A model generated the notes under the pieces. That model searched no databases and was not told the origin of the DNA. It worked only from the letters and a program-made list of their open reading frames with translations. A program made the translations under genes and the position numbers. Source: Aedes albopictus (taxonomy: Eukaryota > Arthropoda > Insecta > Diptera > Culicidae). From it: 64,000 bases of DNA. The DNA lies in the NCBI RefSeq assembly GCF_035046485.1, contig NC_085137.1:11548252-11612251 (forward strand), read 5' to 3'. Every line of letters starts with the position of its first letter. Positions within the stretch are counted from its first letter, which is position 1. Positions 1 through 10,593 of the stretch are shown in pieces.

Positions 1-439
1 CATACAGATCCCGGAAGGTAGACCAATCCTCTATGTTTCCAGAAAACCTGGGCAAAGTGATTCTTGGCAGTTGTAGTTTCGGAACCGTTTGCTGGACTAC
101 GATGGACTCATTCAGGCGAAATGACCGTTCTACGTTTTGTGGATCCTGCTCTAGCTTGCTAACTAGAAATTCCTTCACCATATAGTACTTCTTCTCAAAT
201 GCGATTTTTTCCATCAGGTAGGTCGCAACATTTTCAGGATCTTCGTCGTTGAGCTGCAAATCCATGTACACAGTCATCAGTTGCTCGTGAAGCTTCTCTA
301 ATTTCTCGAGACGGATTTTTATTGCTGAGATGGTTGTTTGCTCGTTGTATTCACCCATGAAGTTGAACAGAAGTTCAAACGAAGCCATTTCATTCTCCTT
401 TTCTATTTGCAGTCCTTTAACTTTCCTTGCGGCAGACAT
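1..439 (-). CDS. BEL/Pao-type retrotransposon Gag, N-terminal 146 codons, cut by the window edge
   Basis: The minus strand is open from an ATG at 439 to the left edge with no stop. The protein begins MSAARKVKGLQIEKENEMAS and has a charged helical N-terminus. It ends in the block TVPKLQLPRITLPRFSGN then IEDWSTFRDLY, which matches the PKLxLPxFxGxxxxWxxFxDxF signature that opens the DUF1759 region of BEL/Pao Gag proteins. In this family Gag forms the particle that packages element RNA, and protease, RT, RNase H and integrase follow in the same reading frame. They would lie to the left of this window. The primer-binding site lies 54 bp upstream of the ATG, as expected for an element running leftward. 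No frame damage is visible in the part present, so this could belong to an intact copy. The family call is firm; intactness is unknown. Confidence 0.88.
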   Translation of the reverse strand, partial: MSAARKVKGLQIEKENEMASFELLFNFMGEYNEQTTISAIKIRLEKLEKLHEQLMTVYMDLQLNDEDPENVATYLMEKIAFEKKYYMVKEFLVSKLEQDPQNVERSFRLNESIVVQQTVPKLQLPRITLPRFSGNIEDWSTFRDLY

Positions 440-492
440 TGTTCTGTTGATCGGGAGCGATTTTCAATCTAAAATATCCGCAATAAACCGTA

Positions 493-509
493 TCCGGCTC
501 GAAGGACCA
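493..509 (-). other. Primer-binding site complementary to tRNA-Tyr
   Basis: Read on the minus strand this is TGGTCCTTCGAGCCGGA, the complement of the 3' end of insect tRNA-Tyr (…TCCGGCTCGAAGGA plus CCA). It sits 1 nt after a CA dinucleotide at 512-511 that would end the 5' LTR. The match to tRNA-Tyr is from memory of the conserved tRNA sequence. Confidence 0.8.
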
Positions 510-510
510 A

Positions 511-790
511 TGTTCGATAGTCAGGGAGCGTCTTACTGGTTCTTTCTTACTTTGGACTCCTTCCAGTTTATCGCGAATAATTTACACATCCAGTTACTTG
601 GAATACAATCTTTATTCGCGCCCGGTCTGTATCATGGACGATCAAATACTGAATACAGCTAAATATACAAAGAATCTATATCTCTAACTTTACAGTGGGT
701 TTCTCGTATGTAGGAATATTATAAACAAATCTGGCGTGAACAATATATTTTTACAAAGTACTAGATCAGTTTGTTATTTTTTTGCACATC
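511..790 (-). mobile_element. 5' LTR of the BEL/Pao element (outer boundary uncertain)
   Basis: The LTR must end at the CA next to the primer-binding site (512-511). On the minus strand an AATAAA polyadenylation signal lies at 616-611, about 100 nt before the LTR end, which fits an R/U5 layout. A/T-rich sequence with TATA-like stretches lies further upstream (680-760). I could not fix the outer TG end without the second LTR, which is outside the window; it must lie before the fold-back that starts near 796. Confidence 0.6.
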
Positions 791-795
791 ATCAT

Positions 796-1140
796 ATTTG
801 AAACGTATGAACATTGGCAGTTAGCAAATTCTAAAAATAACTAAAGAAATTCCTTGAGAAATTCTTAGCAAAGTTTCTGAATGAACTGTTGTAGTAATTC
901 ATAGAATAATACATGAAGAAATTCCTGGAGCGAGTCCTAATGTCTGAATTTCAGGTTTCCTAAAAATAAATCATAGCTAGGAAAGCTGAAATTCAGAAAT
1001 TAGGACTCGCTCCAGGAATATCTCCATGTATTATTCTAGGAATTACTACAACAGTTGATTCAGAAACTTTGCTAAGAATTTCTCAAGGAATTTCTTTAGT
1101 TATTTTTAGAATTGCTAATTGCCAATGTTCATACTTCATA
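796..1140. mobile_element. Fold-back (long inverted-repeat) element, about 345 bp
   Basis: Two arms of about 160 bp (roughly 800-961 and 979-1140) are near-perfect reverse complements around an 18-bp A/T-rich loop. The outer ends pair GTATGAACATTGGCA (805 on) with TGCCAATGTTCATAC (to 1134). The arms contain AATTCCTGGAG-like stretches like the degenerate satellite elsewhere in the window. No coding capacity. The transposase family is unknown. Confidence 0.85.
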
Positions 1141-1500
1141 TTCACTTGCCAAATGAAATTGAAAGCAGCTGTTGGGGCGGTTTTCTAGTGAAACTGGCAA
1201 CACTAGAGAAACAAAAAAGTAGTCGGAAAAGAGGCGATGGAGTGAACAGTTTAAAAGTAGAATCTATTTGTAAACGGCGCTTTTGTACACTTAAATGTAA
1301 GTTGTAAATAATGTAATTAGAAAATACTTAATAAATAAATAAATATTTCAGCATTCATGCTGCATAACCGAAATGCTGCTGACATGAGGTGTTGAGCCGT
1401 ACAAAGGTGATGCTCCCAACAGCAGCATTGTATCTATTTCGCTGATACATGGATGTTCCCAGACAACCAGGAATCGCATGAGGATGCACGCTGTACATCG
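1141..1500. other. Non-coding stretch, nothing recognised
   Basis: A/T-rich after the fold-back, with a small (AAATA)-like run near 1327-1350. I see no open frame, RNA gene or repeat family here. Confidence 0.5.
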
Positions 1501-2720
1501 TATAAAGTACTAATTTAAGTCACTATCGCATATATGTACGACTGAGGGACAATTTTCATCGCATATGATGTTATTTTTTGAACTTACTGCGATATATCTG
1601 GTAAAATCAGATAAGAGTGCACATTAACTTTTATAATGCATGACTACATCGTAGTTGACGACATTCCGATGTTTTGTTGCGACGAACTTTGCTTATTCGC
1701 AAAAGCGTTCGAGTGAACTCGCAAAGTGTCAATTGAATTCGCATAATTGCGTACTGCGATGATTATACGACTTCGCTTGGTGCTTTTCTAATTATGTCAG
1801 TTTAACTCGCATTGGTGTACAAACTAAATCGCATAAAAGTGAAAATGAACTCGTTCAAATGTACATACAAACTCGCATAAGCTAGAATCGTTAAAAAAAA
1901 GACACTACACCGTCTTCAACCAGAGGCTGTACAGACTGAACAAGCACTAACATATGACAACGGACAACACACATAACACCCAGTGGCCCAGTGGAGAATT
2001 TTCCGTTTGACGAAAAGTTTCCCCTGACTGGAGTGGGAATCGAACCCACACTCCGAGGCTTACGAAACGTCCAGATGACTGACGCCTCTAGCCGCACGGC
2101 CACGAAGCCCACAAACGTTAATGTTGGCATATTGCGATGTGATATGTGATAACAATGAAAGAGGTCCTGTTGGTTTGCCAAAAAGTAAAAAGAAAGTGAA
2201 AAGTCATCATTATGGTTACAAAACAAGTTACAAAATCATCATTTTTGATTTGTTTACCTTATAATTAACAATGGGTGGTGCTAGCAAGAGAGGAGTAGTG
2301 GTAACTGTGTGGGAAATCATGCTACATCGTTTTGATTTCCAAAGAGCCTGCCGAACACGTACAGCGAACGGAAACCAAGTGCATTCCAACAAGCACTGAG
2401 GTGAGTTAGAATGTCATGACATTTAATCAGTGTGTTTCATAAGTAGTGTTTGGTGCTAAGTGTGAAGTGCGGCTCGATAATCCAAAGGTTATTAGTTCGA
2501 TACTTAGGTGACAAGATTTTTTTTATTTCGAATATTTTAAGTCGCATAAGGTGCTATATTACGTCGCAATAGTGCATACCGTACATCGCATAAGATATCG
2601 CTTCAAGTCATATAGCGTTATTATTTTCCCGTCAATGCACGTATAGCGCCTTCACTTTTGTACGCATAAGGCACTTTTACGATGTAACTTTACCGTATAA
2701 AAGTACGTATAACATGAACA
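1500..2720. repeat. Tract with a recurrent CGCATAA/CGCAAAG motif, probably one old element split by a SINE
   Basis: The octamer-like motif TCGCATAA or close variants (TCGCATAT, TCGCAAAG, TCGCAATA, ACGCATAA) recurs at irregular spacing on both sides of the SINE at 1884-2112, for example near 1527, 1559, 1720, 1738, 1830, 1874, 2552, 2587 and 2660. It stops being frequent after about 2720. The shared motif on both flanks suggests a single element later interrupted. No long ORF and no clear terminal inverted repeats were seen. A T8 run at 2516-2525 follows a weak tRNA-like B-box (near 2490). Confidence 0.4.
1884..2112 (-). mobile_element. tRNA-derived SINE
   Basis: On the minus strand the 5' end carries an A-box-like TGGCCGTGCGGC and a B-box GGTTCGATTCC about 45 nt later, in a tRNA-like head. 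An unrelated body of about 140 bp follows and ends in a run of T (on the plus strand A8 at 1883-1890). This is the structure of a Pol III SINE rather than a functional tRNA: the cloverleaf stems do not close and there is a long non-tRNA tail. It interrupts the CGCATAA tract. Confidence 0.75.
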
Positions 2721-4650
2721 TAAACTTCATTATACTTGCAAATTGGTTGTCCGGGTTGTGCCGTTTGCAATTGTATTTGGTTGGCTTTCGTAGTGGCTAT
2801 GGCCATGCAGACAATCGAAGAGAAGTCCATTATTTACAGAATACAATTTTTGATCCCCTCCAACATTACACAAGAATAAATTTTGCAAACTGCACCTGAT
2901 GTAAATATTGGAACGGTCAAATTTCTATTTCCTTTCATTCGATTTGAATTAAATAATTTCTTGCAAACAAAGTTGTAAGCAAGCTCCATACTACATGCAA
3001 CCTGTAGTTTTACAATCCGATGGAGAATTGTGTTAAAAGCGATGGAGGTCATTTTGCTACAGCGAACTCGATGTAACAATTTTGAACTGTGTAGATTTTT
3101 TAATATTTTAACAAACCGAAATCCGATCGCGAGTTTTTACAAATAATTAAAAACAATAGAATGCTTTATACTTGAGCTTTATTATTGAATGTGTCTGGTG
3201 ACACACCTCTACTACATTTTACTAAAATGCGATTTTTGTTTAATTTCCTGTTCCTTCAACCAACAAAACCAACAAAAAGGATTCAATAAATTTACGCTTA
3301 TTACCTTCACGAATGCATTATTTGCTAATGGAAATCTCGTCTTTTTTGTTGCTATAGTTTGCTACCATATTCCGTAGTGGTACTGATTCATCCAGTACCA
3401 ACAACCAAGCATATGGAATCACCTTGTGTTTCAACTACTGGTGTATATGTAGAAGGTACAAATGGGTATGGTGGCAGTAGCTCCGGAAGTACCAGCTTGT
3501 GCAACAACAGTGACGAAAAAAGTATATGCATTAACATAATAAGAATTGTACCTTGTGCAACCACCACGCCGCCATAATCATATGACCGAACAACTATGTT
3601 GTACTGTGGACTGTGGTCAACGTTCGTTAGCCGAAGTATTAATTTCCTCCGACACATAAACAAACTGCGGAAAAGAGATCCGTTGGTCGTATATTCGCTT
3701 GCTCCCCCATGTGGACCCGCATTTCCCGCAAGCAGCACACCAAGTGGGTACCTTTTCTTGCCCATTTGTAGCGGAATTAATTAAATTACACCGCAAAACA
3801 TATGACGAAAATCCGCTAACAATAACTTTGCCTCTTGGAAAGCAGGAAGACGGGCTCCCGCTCTAAGGATGTTTTAAAAAACTATTTGCTTCGGCTAGCA
3901 AACAACGTCCTCTCCGTCAGGACCGGAAACGAGTAATGTCTCATTTGTGCGGGAGTTATTGTTTGTTCAGCGTAATATCTCGTACAATTTATCGCCTGCC
4001 GGACGTCGAAAGTGCTGGCGTCGTGGAAACGGACGGTTCATTTCGGTGAAAGAGGACCCCGAACACAGCTGACTCATTCCAAAGGAATCATTCACCCGAT
4101 CGGGTGTCCATCCAAAAGTATCTTTATTAATACGGGGCATTATCGACTAATCATTATTTATGAATCTGCTCTCATCGACCCGAAGACGAAGACGACGACG
4201 ATGACCGGCGATCCGATTCGAAGAAAAATGAAAATCGATGCTCAACAACTGAAAACTCTGGAAGACGACGACGACGATGACGATTTGGTTCGCTCTTTCG
4301 GTCCATGGTGTGAAGAAGCTTATTCCGTATTCTGGATGGTGTGCATAATTTCCTGCGCCCGGTAATGAAACCGGAAAACGGGTTGACTTAGACGGATGGA
4401 GAAGTTTTTCGCCAGCTGCCAGGATAGGGGCCATTCACTCTGCTCTACTAAACGACGAACATCAGGTTTATGCTATGTGCAAGGAGTTGATGTAGATTCT
4501 TATATATTACACGAAATCTTATCACTGTTTGCATGAGGACGAGCATTATATATTATGACCAAAGAATGCGTAGTTGAAACAAGGAAGATCTTGATACATC
4601 GGGTCCCGAACTTCAAAGATTCGTTTTCTAACAATCGTGGAGTTATTTAT
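2721..4650. other. Unrecognised non-coding DNA
   Basis: Higher-complexity sequence with short open frames on both strands (up to 125 codons at 3388-3765), none with recognisable domains. A (GAC/GAT) trinucleotide run at 4255-4283 gives acidic or basic low-complexity translations. It could be intergenic or intronic host DNA; nothing here shows an exon. Confidence 0.45.
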
Positions 4651-5880
4651 CAAAGAATTCCAGGGGAAATGTCTGATATAATCGTTGGAAATATTTTTGA
4701 AGGAACCTCAACGAAGGAGCATGAAAGAATTTCGTAGGGAATTCTGAAAAACATCATGTGGAATTTCTAAAATTTTTCGCTGCTAAAATTCTGGAGGAAT
4801 ACTACATATACATTTCTGGAGAAATCTGTGGAATAAAAACCAAATGGGTTTCATAATGGATTCGTGGAGGAACTTCCAGAGAAATCGCTTGTCGAATTTC
4901 TGTGGAAATCTGTAGAAGCATTCTTGAAAGAATCTCTGGGAAATTTCTGAAAAAAAACAAAGAAAGAATTTCATTATTTTCATTTGAAAGCCCCTGCTGA
5001 AATTTTCAAAAGAATCTCTTGAGTTATTTTCAGAAGAGTTTTAAGAAAAATCCGATAATTAAGTTCATAGAAGATTTTCTGAAGGAATATCTAGAGAAAG
5101 GAATGGATAATCCTCTGTATTTTTTTCGTAATAAAATCACTTAAGAAATTTCTGTCGAAATTAATTGGAAATTTTCCGGATACTTTTCTGAATTCCTTAA
5201 AGAATCCGTGGAGAAATTTCTAGAGGTATCTTCGGAGGAAATCTTGGAGGAACTTCTGAGAAAATACATAGAGGAATACCATAGCACAGCAAAGAATTTG
5301 TGAGGAAATCTCTGTATCATTTTTTGCAGGAATTCTTCTCAAATAGTATTTTTGAGTCAACACAGTTCAAAAATATTACATCAGAACAGAAGGACCCCGT
5401 CATATCACACACATTTTGCCATCAGTTTTTTTTTTAATTTACAGCTTGCTCTGAGTAAGATGATTGCAAGAAAATGTTGAATGCACAATTCAGGGAAATG
5501 GAACAATTTGTTTACGTCGGGTGAAATTGTACTTGTAAATTTCTGAAGGAATCCAAGGAAAATTCTCCGAAAGAACTCCGGGAGAGATTTCTGAAAGAAT
5601 ACATGGAGGAATTTTTGAGAATTTATGAATGCAGAGCGAGAGAAATCCCTGGAACATTTCCTTAAGGAATCTCTAGGAAATGTTTGGAAAAATCTGAGAG
5701 GAATACTTGCCGAGGTCCTTGGAATAATTTGAAAACGAATCCTTGAAAGACTCTAACAAAAATCAGGGCAGGAATTTCAGAAGGAATCCGTGGAAGATTT
5801 TCATAAGAACGCTGGGAAAATTTTCTTAAATAATTCATGCGAGTAATTTTTAAGTTATCCATAAAATTCATTCTAATATT
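4650..5880. repeat. Degenerate AATTTCTGGAGGAA-type tandem repeat tract
   Basis: Short units such as GGAATTTCTGGAGGAA and GAAGGAATCC recur at about 20-25 bp spacing with heavy divergence, in purine-rich polarity on the plus strand. A stretch at 5341-5520 lacks the motif. The wording matches the homogeneous 23-bp satellite at 36541-44190, so this looks like an old relative. Short ORFs here (for example 4783-4983 and 5662-5871 minus) are translations of the repeat and not genes. Confidence 0.7.
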
Positions 5881-5902
5881 ATATTTGGAAAAATTTACTG
5901 AG

Positions 5903-6068
5903 AGTGGACGTTAAAGTACGCGTCTTTCACGCCGAGGACCTGGGATCAAAACTGACTCCCAATAAACTCATAAAAATGTAGGTTCTTTCTTCGGAAGGGA
6001 AGTGAAGTCGTGAATCGCACGATTGACTAGGTCCGGGCTAAAAATTTCGCTAATAAAGATAAAAAAAT
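5903..6068 (+). mobile_element. SINE copy (family with a GCCGAGGACCTGGGATC box)
   Basis: The tRNA-like head contains CACGCCGAGGACCTGGGATC, followed by a body ending in TAATAAAGATAAAAAAA. The same unit occurs inverted at 7032-7204, with a better B-box (GGGATCGAATCCC). In this copy the B-box is mutated (GGGATCAAAACTG), so it is probably dead. Confidence 0.72.
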
Positions 6069-6103
6069 GCTGGAGGAGTTTATAGACAAATAACTGAATT
6101 TAG

Positions 6104-6777
6104 GCTGTCCCATAAAACGATGCTCGAAACTTGAAGGTGCCCAACCCTAAAATGGAGAATGTTCATATTTGAAGCATTTTTCTAGAATATTTCAATTTTC
6201 TTGAAAATCATTTAGAAGTTCCGCCAGGGCAATTTAAAAAAATGACTCTTTTTCATAAAAATTCTCAGAATTTTTTTTCATATTTTTTTTCGTTTTCTGA
6301 ATTTGTACAGTATTTTGTATTTTTCTATAGACTTCTAGGTATTCTTGAAGGGTATTGGTTTATGAAATATTGTGTTTATATTGACGGCAGAAAGTTCTCA
6401 GTGCTGATAAAAGGTCTCTTTTTTGTGATTTTTTCTTCAAAATTTGCCAAAATTTGCAAAAATAATACACGTACTATTTTTTATGTACAACCATTCAAAA
6501 ATGATCGGATAGTACTACTAGTACTAGAATGCCTAGAGGTCCTTAGAAAAATATGAAAATATTGAATAAATTTAGAAAATGAAGGAATATTACGAAAAAT
6601 GTTTTTTTTAAGATTTTCATGGGAAAGGGTAATTTTTTAAAAATTGCTCTGGCGGAACCTATAAATGATTTTTTTGAAGATGGGAATGTTCTACAAAAAT
6701 TCTCCAAATATGAATTTCTTTCATTCCAGGGATGAGCAGCTTGAATTTTCGAGCATCGATTTTTTTTTTGGGATAGC
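6104..6777. mobile_element. Fold-back element with about 150-bp inverted arms
   Basis: The left arm (6104-6255) and right arm (6620-6777) are reverse complements with moderate divergence. Examples are CGATGCTCGAAA with TTTCGAGCATCG, and TTCCGCCAGGGCAATTT with AAATTGCTCTGGCGGAA. The ends are GCTGTCCC and GGGATAGC. The interior is T-rich and holds only a non-significant 104-codon frame. It lies between two copies of the same SINE within degenerate satellite DNA. Confidence 0.78.
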
Positions 6778-7031
6778 AAGCTCTAGAAAACTTCCTGAAC
6801 GCCTCTCTGGAAGAATGATTGAAAAAAACCTTGGAGATTTTCTAGAGAATTAATTTCTGGAGGAATCACAAGTGGAATTTCAAAAGGATATTCTGAATGA
6901 AATTCTTAATAAATTTATAGAAGAATTTCTGAAGCAATCCAAGCAAGATTTTGTAGGTAAATTTTTAAGAAATCTGGAACCATTTTTAATGGATACATGG
7001 TGTAGTTTTCGTAATAGTCTGTGAAGGGATT
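6778..7031. repeat. Degenerate AATTTCTGGAGG-type repeat, short tract
   Basis: Units such as GAATTTCTGGAGGAATC and GAATTTCTGAAGCAATCC continue after the fold-back. They are heavily diverged and non-coding. Confidence 0.6.
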
Positions 7032-7204
7032 CCTTTTTTTTGTCTGTATTAACGAGATTTTCAACCCTAGGCTAGTTCATCTCGGGACCTACGCTTTACT
7101 TCCCTTCTGAAGGAAGAACCCACATTTTGTGAGTATGTCGGGAGTGGGATTCGATCCCAGGTCCTCGGCGTGATAGTCTTGTGTTCTAACCACCACACAT
7201 GGGG
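7032..7204 (-). mobile_element. SINE copy, same family as 5903-6068
   Basis: On the minus strand, tRNA-like head with CACGCCGAGGACCTGGGATC and an intact B-box-like GGGATCGAATCCC. The body GTGGGTTCTTCCTTC then AGAAGGGAAG parallels the plus-strand copy, and it ends in TAATACAGACAAAAAAA. Opposite orientation to the sister copy 1 kb away. Confidence 0.75.
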
Positions 7205-7640
7205 ATTCCTGTGGGAACTTTCGGAGGAGACAAAATATTACGCATGTCTTATTGGGAGTTTTCGCAATATTTTGAGAAATTTATGAATAACTGTGGAAAT
7301 TTCTGAAAGCAATCTCAGGATCAAATTCTGAAGAATCTCTGGAGGTGTTCATACAAGGAAAAAATTCTGAACAACCCAAACCTATAAAAGTTTAAGCAAC
7401 CCTTGTAACATTTGTGAAGGAATACCTGGGAGAATATCTGAAGTAAAATTCGATTTAAAAAAAAAAACCCTCGGAGAAATTCCGAGGGATATTTCCGGAG
7501 GAACTCCTGGATGAATTTCTTGAGGAATAAAGAAGAAGTAAATCTACTGCTGAACAACCATAGGAAGAATTTCTTAAGGCATCTCCATAGAAATTTCGGC
7601 ATAAATATATAGAGATATTTTTGATGGAATCTCTAGTATC
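7205..7640. repeat. Degenerate AATTTCTGGAGG-type repeat tract
   Basis: Diverged units (GGAACTCCTGGATGAATTTC, GGAATACCTGGGAGAAT) in purine-rich polarity. The 93-codon minus-strand frame at 7321-7602 is a translation of the repeat. Confidence 0.62.
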
Positions 7641-9014
7641 ATGACAGCAAAAAATAAGACCGGGACAAGCTTGACGAAGTCCAAAAATGCCAGTTAAGAT
7701 AGCTTTGTTTCATCTCACCACCTCTTGTCATCCTTCACACTATATTAACTATAATAGCTTCCCCTTGAATGCAGTGCTTCATATAGATCTGGTCCAGATT
7801 TGTCGACCACCCTGATCGCCTATGATTCCGTCAAAATGTGTCAATTAAGCACGCTGCATCAAAGTTAGATCACGTTCAGTCAGCTCCCACATCCGCATCC
7901 GCTTTCTTTCGACTCCCACTTTTCAAAACCATAGTCATCATGGAAGGTCCTTGAGAAAACGATTTCGATGGATGACTGCGCCACTCTGAAGCTGCTCCCG
8001 CTCTCCAGTCGATGACGACGATGGCCATGATGTGGCACACTGAAAAGGATTGAATTCTACAGTCAAATGCTCACTTTGCACTTTTCCCGCCGTTGATGCT
8101 GCTGCAGCTGGATGCTGTTCATCCTGATGGAACTGTCATCTCGCCGCTGATTTGACACGCAATCTCGAGAAGGACGACGACGATTCAGGGTTGCTCGGCT
8201 CCTTGAAACAATGGCATCCGACATCCGGGAATCAGGCAGTCGTTCTCGACATCGTCGTTGTCAGTTGGTTGATCTCCTCCTGTCGATGCCGATGCAATGG
8301 AACCGAGAGGGAAAAGTTTTTAATTTTTCTTACGTCACTCTTCTAAACCGGTGGCGATGATAAAGGGGCGGAGGGCAGATTGTTTGAAATCGAATTGTCG
8401 CTTCGGCGACGTCGGATGTGGACATTGCGAAAAAGGCTTAACTATACATTTGTTCCCGCTTGCAAATCGGGTCGTCGGTGGTGGTGAAGAAAAAGGACAT
8501 CCCATCGGATAAGCGTGTGTCTGTCAAAGCCTTCAACGTCGTCGTCGTGTGGGTCCACTCGAAAATGGGGCGGAGTGGTGAGAGACTCATTCGGTGCAAT
8601 CAGCAGCAACGGACGTTATCAATTTTCTGAACATTACGCGATGAATGCCAAACTTCACTTCCCGCCATCGAACGGACCAATGAATGGTACTCAATATGTT
8701 TTTCGCCTGGATGGTTTGGATAGGCTTTTTGGAAATTGCAATTCTATTGAGGATTGTTATCTGCTGGCGCGGTGTGGCTTGGCATGCAATGCAGGACCCA
8801 ACGCGGCCTGCGTGTTCCGTCCGAATGAGTTCACTTCGCCACGTTTCTGCACTAGATTGCATGGGAATGTGGTACAGGTATACCTCGATATAGTGGACCA
8901 TTGATTATATAGACCTTCGATTTTATGTACTTGTTTCCTCGATTTATGTACATTTTTTGAATGATAAAATTTTTAATATCCAATTAGTTTAAAACTTGCA
9001 GTATGTATGATTTG
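7641..9014. other. Unrecognised, higher-complexity DNA
   Basis: Contains GA/GAC-rich stretches and a 129-codon plus-strand frame at 8515-8904 (starts MCLSKPSTSS, several Cys and Gly). It has no recognisable domain, signal or splice context. A spurious frame is the default reading. Non-coding host DNA is possible. Confidence 0.4.
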
Positions 9015-9199
9015 AGAGACGAGATTGTACGACATTTCCCCGAAAACTAGTTCCCCGAAAGTTTTTTCCTCGAATATACCATTTCCCCGAAAAAAGTATT
9101 GAATCTACCATTTAACATTCTTCAAGCATCAGCTGACGCTCACCACGCTGACGTAGTACACGGGGTCCGTAATGACCTCAATGCACAACTAGGGGTCTG

Positions 9200-10593
9200 G
9201 TCATTAGGCCGAAGTACGCTTAGCCAAAGTACGTCAGGCTGAAGTACGTTAAGGCGAATGAGTTGTTCAACTGAAGTTCATAAGGTCGAATGGGTCAGTA
9301 GATTATTTTCCTAATTTTCTTTATAAACGATGTTCAAATTTGGTTTTTAAGTCCTAAAAAATGTGTTGAGACCCTTGAATTTTTTAACATTCCTCGCATT
9401 ATATGGATACTGGGATATACTTCCATGATTTTATGAAATTATTTTATCATTTTCCCTTTTCTCTCATAGATGACTCCATGATGTTGATGTTATAATGTTA
9501 CGGAAATATTAATAATCAATCTGCCAACATACCTATCTAGAAAAAGTAAAAATAAAACTTATCTGGTCGAACACTACAGATTGTCGTCAATCTAAGCGAT
9601 TCATTGAACCAGATGCATCTAAAACATTAAGGTTAATGAACCTGAACAAACATGATTTAAGCATTTATACTGGACTAGTAACAGGCCACTGCCCTTGCAA
9701 ATATTACCTAAATATAATTGGGAAATTACAAGATAACAAATGTCGTTTCTGTAAATTTGAGAGCGAAAGCTATGAACACTTATTGTGTGAGTGACTGCAC
9801 TTTATCAAAAGCGCCGCGGTTACCTTGATAAAGGCTTGATGGAGCCTTGGGAAATCTGGGCCTCTCATCCCAAACAGGTATTGGATTTCATTCGAAATGC
9901 AGTACCTGAATGGGAAACACGCCAATAGCTGTGAGGATGATCATTTCTCCATAGTGATGAGTCTTTTCAGTATGGCAAAAGTAAAGAGGATGACACCACA
10001 ATAGATCAAATTAATGGTCGCAGTGGTACTATGTCCCCAACAGGGGAAAAAAAACATACTATCTACTATCTGAGATTTTCCTTTTTTATAACACGCAGTT
10101 GTTTCGAGTTTTACTATTGCATAGTTTATTGGGGTAGTTCATTAAAATACTGACTACCTCATGGCAGATTTACCCTCTTTGAGAAGTCGGCTATTCTTTT
10201 GAGACTTGGGTTTTATTGTCGGTCAAACTGTTTTTTTATTCTCATAACAGCTATTCTATCACAGATGTTTTCATTTTTTAATAGGCGGCTTTTTGACGTT
10301 TATCCATATAATCTATTCAAACCAGCCCAGTGGCAAGCATTGTTGTCAACATCTCTTTTGTTATTACGGCCCCAAAATGTGTTGATCAAACGAAAATGGG
10401 CCCCTAATGTCACCACTGTCACTCCATGTTATTGATATAGGCATGTCAAAGGCGTGATTCAAACTATTCCACTAGATTGCCCGTTTATGGCTTTAAACGT
10501 AATCGGACTGATGATCCATCACTTTCACGACCCTTTCAGTCAAATGAATTTCGGCCCAACGTACTTCGGCCTGACATACTTCTGCTAAATGAC
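9200..10593. mobile_element. Inner TIR element with iterated GCCGAAGTACG motif, nested in the outer one
   Basis: The left end GTCATTAGGCCGAAGTACG is followed by more copies (GCCAAAGTACGTCAG, GCTGAAGTACGTTA). The right end has inverted copies (GTACTTCGGCCTGACATACT) and closes with AGCAGAAG/CTTCTGCT then AAATGAC at 10593. No clear target duplication was found. It encloses a retrotransposon fragment. Confidence 0.6.
9556..10056 (+). pseudogene. 3' end of a non-LTR retrotransposon ORF2 with its 3' UTR, truncated
   Basis: A plus-strand frame from about 9556 to the TGA at 9789-9791 reads WSNTTDCRQSKRFIEPD, then LRLMNLNKHDLSIYTGLVTG, HCPCKYYLNIIG, and a C-x2-C…H-x4-C knuckle (CRFCKFESESYEHLLC). This is the C-terminal segment after RNase H in I/LOA/R1-like non-LTR elements. 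The expected downstream frame is broken. The following sequence reads like a 3' UTR and ends in an A-run after CCCCAACAGGGG (10032-10055). Everything upstream of this segment is missing, so it is a dead 5'-truncated copy. Confidence 0.72.

Noticed and set aside
4255..4290. Acidic GAC/GAT-encoded run as a coding signal
   Set aside because: A simple trinucleotide run in frames without any domain; overlapping frames on both strands are equally open.
8515..8904. 129-codon plus-strand frame with several cysteines
   Set aside because: No family recognised, overlapped by a 104-codon frame on the other strand and by another plus frame. The region is not supported by any gene-like context.
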